Of a stretch of DNA of 64,000 bases, positions 36,651 to 42,600 are shown piece by piece. The first letter of the stretch is position 1. Every line of letters starts with the position of its first letter. The stretch spans positions 11,313,912 through 11,377,911 of the forward strand of contig CM066920.1 of assembly GCA_033964015.1 (NCBI GenBank), written 5' to 3'. Both the position numbers and the translations under genes were made by a program. The DNA is from Scolanthus callimorphus (taxonomy: Eukaryota; Cnidaria; Anthozoa; Actiniaria; Edwardsiidae). A model generated the notes under the pieces. It saw only the letters and a list, made by a program, of their open reading frames with translations. It did no database searches and was not told the DNA's origin.

Positions 36651-39600
36651 TGATATGTTCCTCTTTTTGTAGAACTGGATCCTTGTTGATATGTGGACCA
36701 TTGCGCCGCTCGCTCGCTCGCTCGCTTGCTGATATGTTCCTCTTTTTGTAGAACTGGATCCTCGTCTGTCCGTTCTGGTATGGCTAGCCATGCTTGTATC
36801 CTTCGCTATCATCATCACCTTCCCACGCCCTTCTGGTATTCGTACGTTCGTGGGATCAACTATTCTTAGACTCATCTTCTCTCTTGGCCTGGAACCCACT
36901 CTGAGAATTCTAGGCTTCGCCAATGTGAGTACTAAATGGAGAATTTCTGCCGGGCTGAGATTCCAGCGCGGTGACCGCGTTAAATTTGTTTTGTGATTGT
37001 GTTGTGATTATGTGGCATTTTAGCCCAGCCTGTTCCTGTTATCAGCGCCACCTTGCAACTAAAGCGCATGTCATTTGCCTTTTACACTGGATACAAGATA
37101 GCGTGGGCACAGATTTTCAGCCTGCGAATTTTTGCCAAACAACCAGGGCTGAAAATCCTAGCCCGGGTCGCTCTGACCGGGACAGGATTTTCAAAACTGA
37201 GATTTTCTTCATGTAAATTTCTTACTGTTTGTAATTGTCAAGAAGGCCGGGCTGGTGAATCAACCCCCTGCCTCTCAGCCCGGACTGAAATTCTCCATGT
37301 AATCGGCCCCTATCTGCCTTTGTCTTTCTGCAGGTTGTGAACAAGGCTATTTCTGTAGTTAGTTTCGTCGGCAACCGCGGCACGTTCCAGGGTGGTCTAC
37401 GGCGCATGCTCACTGACAAGGAGCTCCTCTTTCACTTGATGTATTTCAGTTTCGGTATCCTCGGTCTTACTGTGCACTCGTTCTTCTACTCTGTACTTGT
37501 GAGTATCTGTATTTTGTCGGAAAATTACGATCTTATGATAGCGACTAAATGTAAACACTTAGTTAGTTGGCGACATAATTACTAACAATGTTGGCGACAT
37601 ATCATACTTCACGTTCACCCTCCAAGAAGTTTTGGATGGTTAGTCGCAAGTACCAAGCTGGCAAGTTGGCCAAAAGAAGTTGATAATTTCCAGCCAAGTC
37701 TCTGAAGGAACAAGATTGGAATTGCGACAAACATTCGAATTGGTCGTCAGTGGGTGTAAGATTGGCGACAAAAATATCACAATCATCATCATCATTATTG
37801 TTCCCCCGTGAAAGCCTTGTGTTGCTCCTACTGTTAATGGTACATCCAGTAATCGCATGAAGGCACAAAATATCACACAAATAGTGATGTAGATTTTGCA
37901 GTTAAAAGACATGAAGAGTCGGATACTCAACTCATTATTCCATTATTGATTTCATTATTTAATCCAAAAATGCATTTTTCAATTCAATATTAAAAATGTT
38001 TCAGCCGTTGCAAATCGAAAACTCGTTCTCTGTCTATGATTCCATGGCAACGCACGTCTTTTTTGAGCAAAAAGCGTACAAAATGCTCCGAGAACAGACA
38101 CACAGGCGCCAAAGTGCAAAAGAGAACGTGCGTTGTTATAGAATCGTAGACAAAAAACGAGTTCCGATTTTCAACGGCTGTAACATTTTGAATTGAAAAA
38201 TGCATTTTGGATTGCATAATGAAATCAATAATGGAATAGTGAATCGAATATTCAACTCTAGGGTGGCACGCCTCGTGTCTTTTGACTGTAAAGGGGCTAT
38301 GTCACAATTATTTGAATAAATTCGTAAAGCAGCTCTAAATTTGTATGTAATAATCCCCAAATAGCTTATGTCACTTGATATTAGCATAATAAACAATGTA
38401 GGTAAGTTGTATCGACAAGACAGCCGAAGTTCATACAAACTTTGATGTAACTTCAAACTCTAGAAACTTTTCATCCCAACAAGATTTCAACTCATTATTG
38501 CAATCCGTTTCCATCCGCTCTGTAATAGATCCATGAAGCCTACAATAATGATCGCTTTGTAGTTAAAGGCCTATTTGTCAAACCTAGACTAGCATTTTGG
38601 CTGATGTGTTTTACACCACAGAAGTGTGCTACAATCGTGAAATCGCACCTTTAATATGCCAAAGGGCTTGTGAAAAGTGGTACTGCTGACAGTTTAAATG
38701 TAGCTTTCTTAAAGGGGCTGTGTCACGGTTGTTTCAACAAAATGTTATCAAATAAGAGCAGTATCATACATAAACATTTCAGAATCCTACATTATACTAT
38801 TATTTAATGTTACAAAGAAAAAGGAACTGAATCTTGCATTATATAGGCATTCTTACGTATGATTTTACAGCTTTTGCTATCAAATTCCCCAAGTTTGAAA
38901 ACTGTTCAACCTGTACAGAAATCAAAAAATGCCATTTCGTAATCCAATTCCATCCGCTCGATAACACACGAAAATGCTCCAAATTTATGCTTATCTAGCA
39001 GTTGTAAGGTTATTTAATAAACGTAGATGATTATTTAACTCATTTCGTTTGAATTTCACTACATTTGAGCCACCTAAATTACCCCTAAAGTCGTGACACT
39101 GTCCCTTTAATGAGGCCCGTTTGTGCACGACTGAACTCAATGCTTATGTTGCAGCTGTTAGATGTGGTTTTCCGCGAGGAGACTCTGTTGAATGTGATTC
39201 GTAGCGTGACTCGTAACGGCCGCTCCATCATCCTGACCGGCATATTGGCTCTCATAATCGTCTACATGTTCTCTATTGTTGGCTTCTTGTTTCTCAAGGA
39301 TGACTTCCTCATCGAAACAGACCCTCCGCCGGCCCTACCTGCGTTAGGTAAGTTGCATCTCATTTAAAATCAACCTTGTTGGGTCGTATCTTTTATGCAT
39401 GGTGCTCCGCCCGTCTCCGCCAAAAACGCTCTGCTATAGATGTAACATTGTTTGGAATTGATATCCCAAACAAATCTCGGTATTCCTGTGTACATTGTGG
39501 GATATTTTCCAATACGTGCCTGGTCAACGCTGTTTTATCACGCTAGCGAGTTCCTCCATACACTTACAGAAAACCCAGAAACGTTGTCATCTCCCATCTC

Positions 39601-42600
39601 CCCCAACAACCAGGTACTTTTTTCGTAAGATAAATCCCAAATAATATGAAATACTTGCTTATCCTCATCCACAGGAAGCGCCAAATTCTGTTCTGCCAAC
39701 GACAGCTCTTGTAATTCAACGTTCACGTTTGCAAGCGGTCTGAAAGACACTGTGTCAGGAACGAGTAAAGGGAATGATGACGGCGATAGCGAGAGCCAGA
39801 AAGAGCGCGCTTGTGACACGTTGATCATGTGTATAGTCACGACACTTAACCAGGGACTGCGAAATGGCGGAGGCATCGGGGATGTTCTTAGAAGACGGTC
39901 GAGTAAGGTGAGGTAGAGAATCCGTGGCACAAACCGGCAATTCTACTTTCCACTTGACTTTCATTTCTGATTCCAGAAAATAGCATCTTTTCCTACTTTT
40001 CATATTTGTCACTTCTGAAATTCATGAAAATAGCCGAAATTAATCGGATTTTCTCTTTCAAAAAAATTCTCGGAAAAAGTCAACCTTTTTCCAAAAAAAG
40101 TCCACTTTTTACTTATTTTCAAGATTGATCAAAACCAAGAAAATAACGCTACATTTTTTTAGTTTTTTTGCAAGCTTTTCTGGCTGGGAAATAGTGCCAC
40201 CTTTTTCCATTCGAAACTGACCAATTCCTTATTTACAAGGGCTTTTTGTTTTCGATGAAAAAATAAGGGCCTACGGCAAACGTCGAACTATACTGCCGAA
40301 CCTTTCCTTTTTCAAAGGATGCCACTTCATTAGACATTATAATCAAAAACTTTCTATTGTTTCGGATGGGAACGGCGCGACTCTGGCACGACATTTGCCT
40401 TAGGCCAAAGACTCTTTTGAATTCCTATATAGAATATTGACGGCCCACCTTAGCTAGCCGGCACCACTTGGGTACAGTCTCTTTTATCGATTACGCCGCG
40501 CTAAATACACGACATACCCCAAGTTTCAATTCATATGAAGTGACTACGTCTGACGATGTCTTGTTCCCATTTGCTACTAAAAGAGATCAACCGCCAAGTT
40601 TGGAAGGTTGATGCTTGAGATATTTGTTTACTTCTGTTTGATGATGTAAACGATGACACCACATTATTTTGACTTGACGACGTCCCCAGTCTTATTTTTT
40701 CATCAAAGACAAAAAGCCCTTGCAAATGCGTAATTGGTCAGTTTCGATGGGAAAAAGGTGACACTTTTCCCAGCCGGAAAATCTTGGAAAAAACTAGAAA
40801 ATTGTAGGGTTTTTTTCTTATTTTTGATCAACCTTGAAATTAAGTAAAAAGTGGACTTTTTTTTGAAAAAGGTGGACCTTTTCCGAGAATTTTTTGAATG
40901 AGAAAATCCAAATAAGGACAGGTATTTTCATGTGACAAATATGGAAAGCAGGAAAAGGTGCTATTTTCTCTGGAATCAGAAGTGAAAGTTAAGTGGAAAG
41001 TAGAATTGCCGTTTTGTGCCACGGATTGTAGAGTTCAATCAATACTAAGGGGATCCGGTATCCGAGATCCAGCTAAATCATTGAGGTTGGGATCCGGTAT
41101 CCAGAGTATGGGATCCAGGATCCAGAGTTTGGGATCCGGGTTCTAGAGTGCTGTGGATCCCTTTACATGGGCGATAGGTGCATTTGTCTCCTCTTTGAGG
41201 TTCAGTCGGCACGTTGTAACGTCAATATATCTGTGACAGGTTCGAGCTCATCTCATCTCACGATGCGCAAAGGATCGTTAGTCAAAACGACACGTTACTA
41301 GGTCCAGCCAGAGATACCTGAATTGTCCTTTTCGAAAGGTTTTGAAAAGCAGAAACTAGATTTAATCACAAGTCAAACCCTTGACATAAGGCACGATTTT
41401 CTAAGGAGATTGAAAAAATTGTAGCTGAATTGCGATATTTTTTAGACTCTGTTTGGAACGCTGGGTGATGCAACAAAAGTCATTCTGATTAGCAAAAAAA
41501 ATCAGCTGGTATATTTCTAAGTCTTGGCCAAAGTGAGAAAATACCGCAGGCCCAGTAGATGAAAAGAATTTCTTCCCCAATTTGCTGAGATATCGCCTGA
41601 CCAAAAAGGCTCACTTTATTCCATTCCTTCCTGTCGTTTTCCTACCTTCCCTTTCATTGTTAACGTTGTTTTATGTAGTCAAGCCGTCAACACATATTTT
41701 GTTGAGATAGGTACCCTACCTGCTTTCCCTTTGAGCCCTTCATTTCATTATAAAAGTGTTGTTTTATGTGGTCAGGGCGTCGACAGAAAATCAGATTGTA
41801 TCAAATGTAGTGAGTGTAGCTAAGCTTAATATTGGGTAGCCAGATTCGGGGTTTTATTTGCGCAGATTTGGTGAAGACTGGCACAGTTTCTTACAAATTG
41901 ATATTCTCTGCCTATTTCAGGAGAAAATGTTTGCAGGTCGCGTGGTGTATGATTTGATGTTCTTTTTCATCGTCATCATCATCGTGCTTAACCTGATCTT
42001 CGGTGTCATCATCGACACATTTGCTGATCTGAGAAGTGAGAAACAAAACAAGGAGGAAGTGCTGAAAAACACATGCTTCATATGCGGTAAGAACACATGA
42101 TCGCTAGAGAGAACGTGATCGCCGCCATTAGAACACATGATCACTGTGGTAAGAACACAAGACCGCTAGCGAGAACGTACTCGCCGCTGTAAGAACACAT
42201 GATCGCTGCAGTAAAGCCCTGGCTAAACTAAGACACATGTAGCGCGCAACATTGACATTGGCTATCATTTTTGCATTTCCAAAGAAATGTGTTGATCTTA
42301 AATGTAGTCAAATAATGCCATCGTGCAAATGACCTGTTTCAGTCATATGTCAAGTCATTGTGGTTATAATCAATTGTTTCTCTGTGTTCCAGGTCTAGAC
42401 CGCTCAGCGTTTGACAACAAGTCCGTTTCATTTGATGAGCACATCAAAAGCCAACACAACATGTGGCATTATTTATACTATATCGTCCTACTAAGAGTCA
42501 AGGACCCGACCGAGTTCACAGGGCCTGAGAGTTATGTTAGTCAAATGATCAAGGTACAATTGAACGACTGATACAACTGTTCAAGCTGTTTCGGCGAGCC

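Noticed and set aside
35432..36923. Open frames of 370-480 codons with ALLCF or KQSKA repeats on both strands
   Set aside because: They are produced by the (TTTGC)n tract, whose 15-base period avoids stops; composition and position in an ITPR intron exclude a gene.
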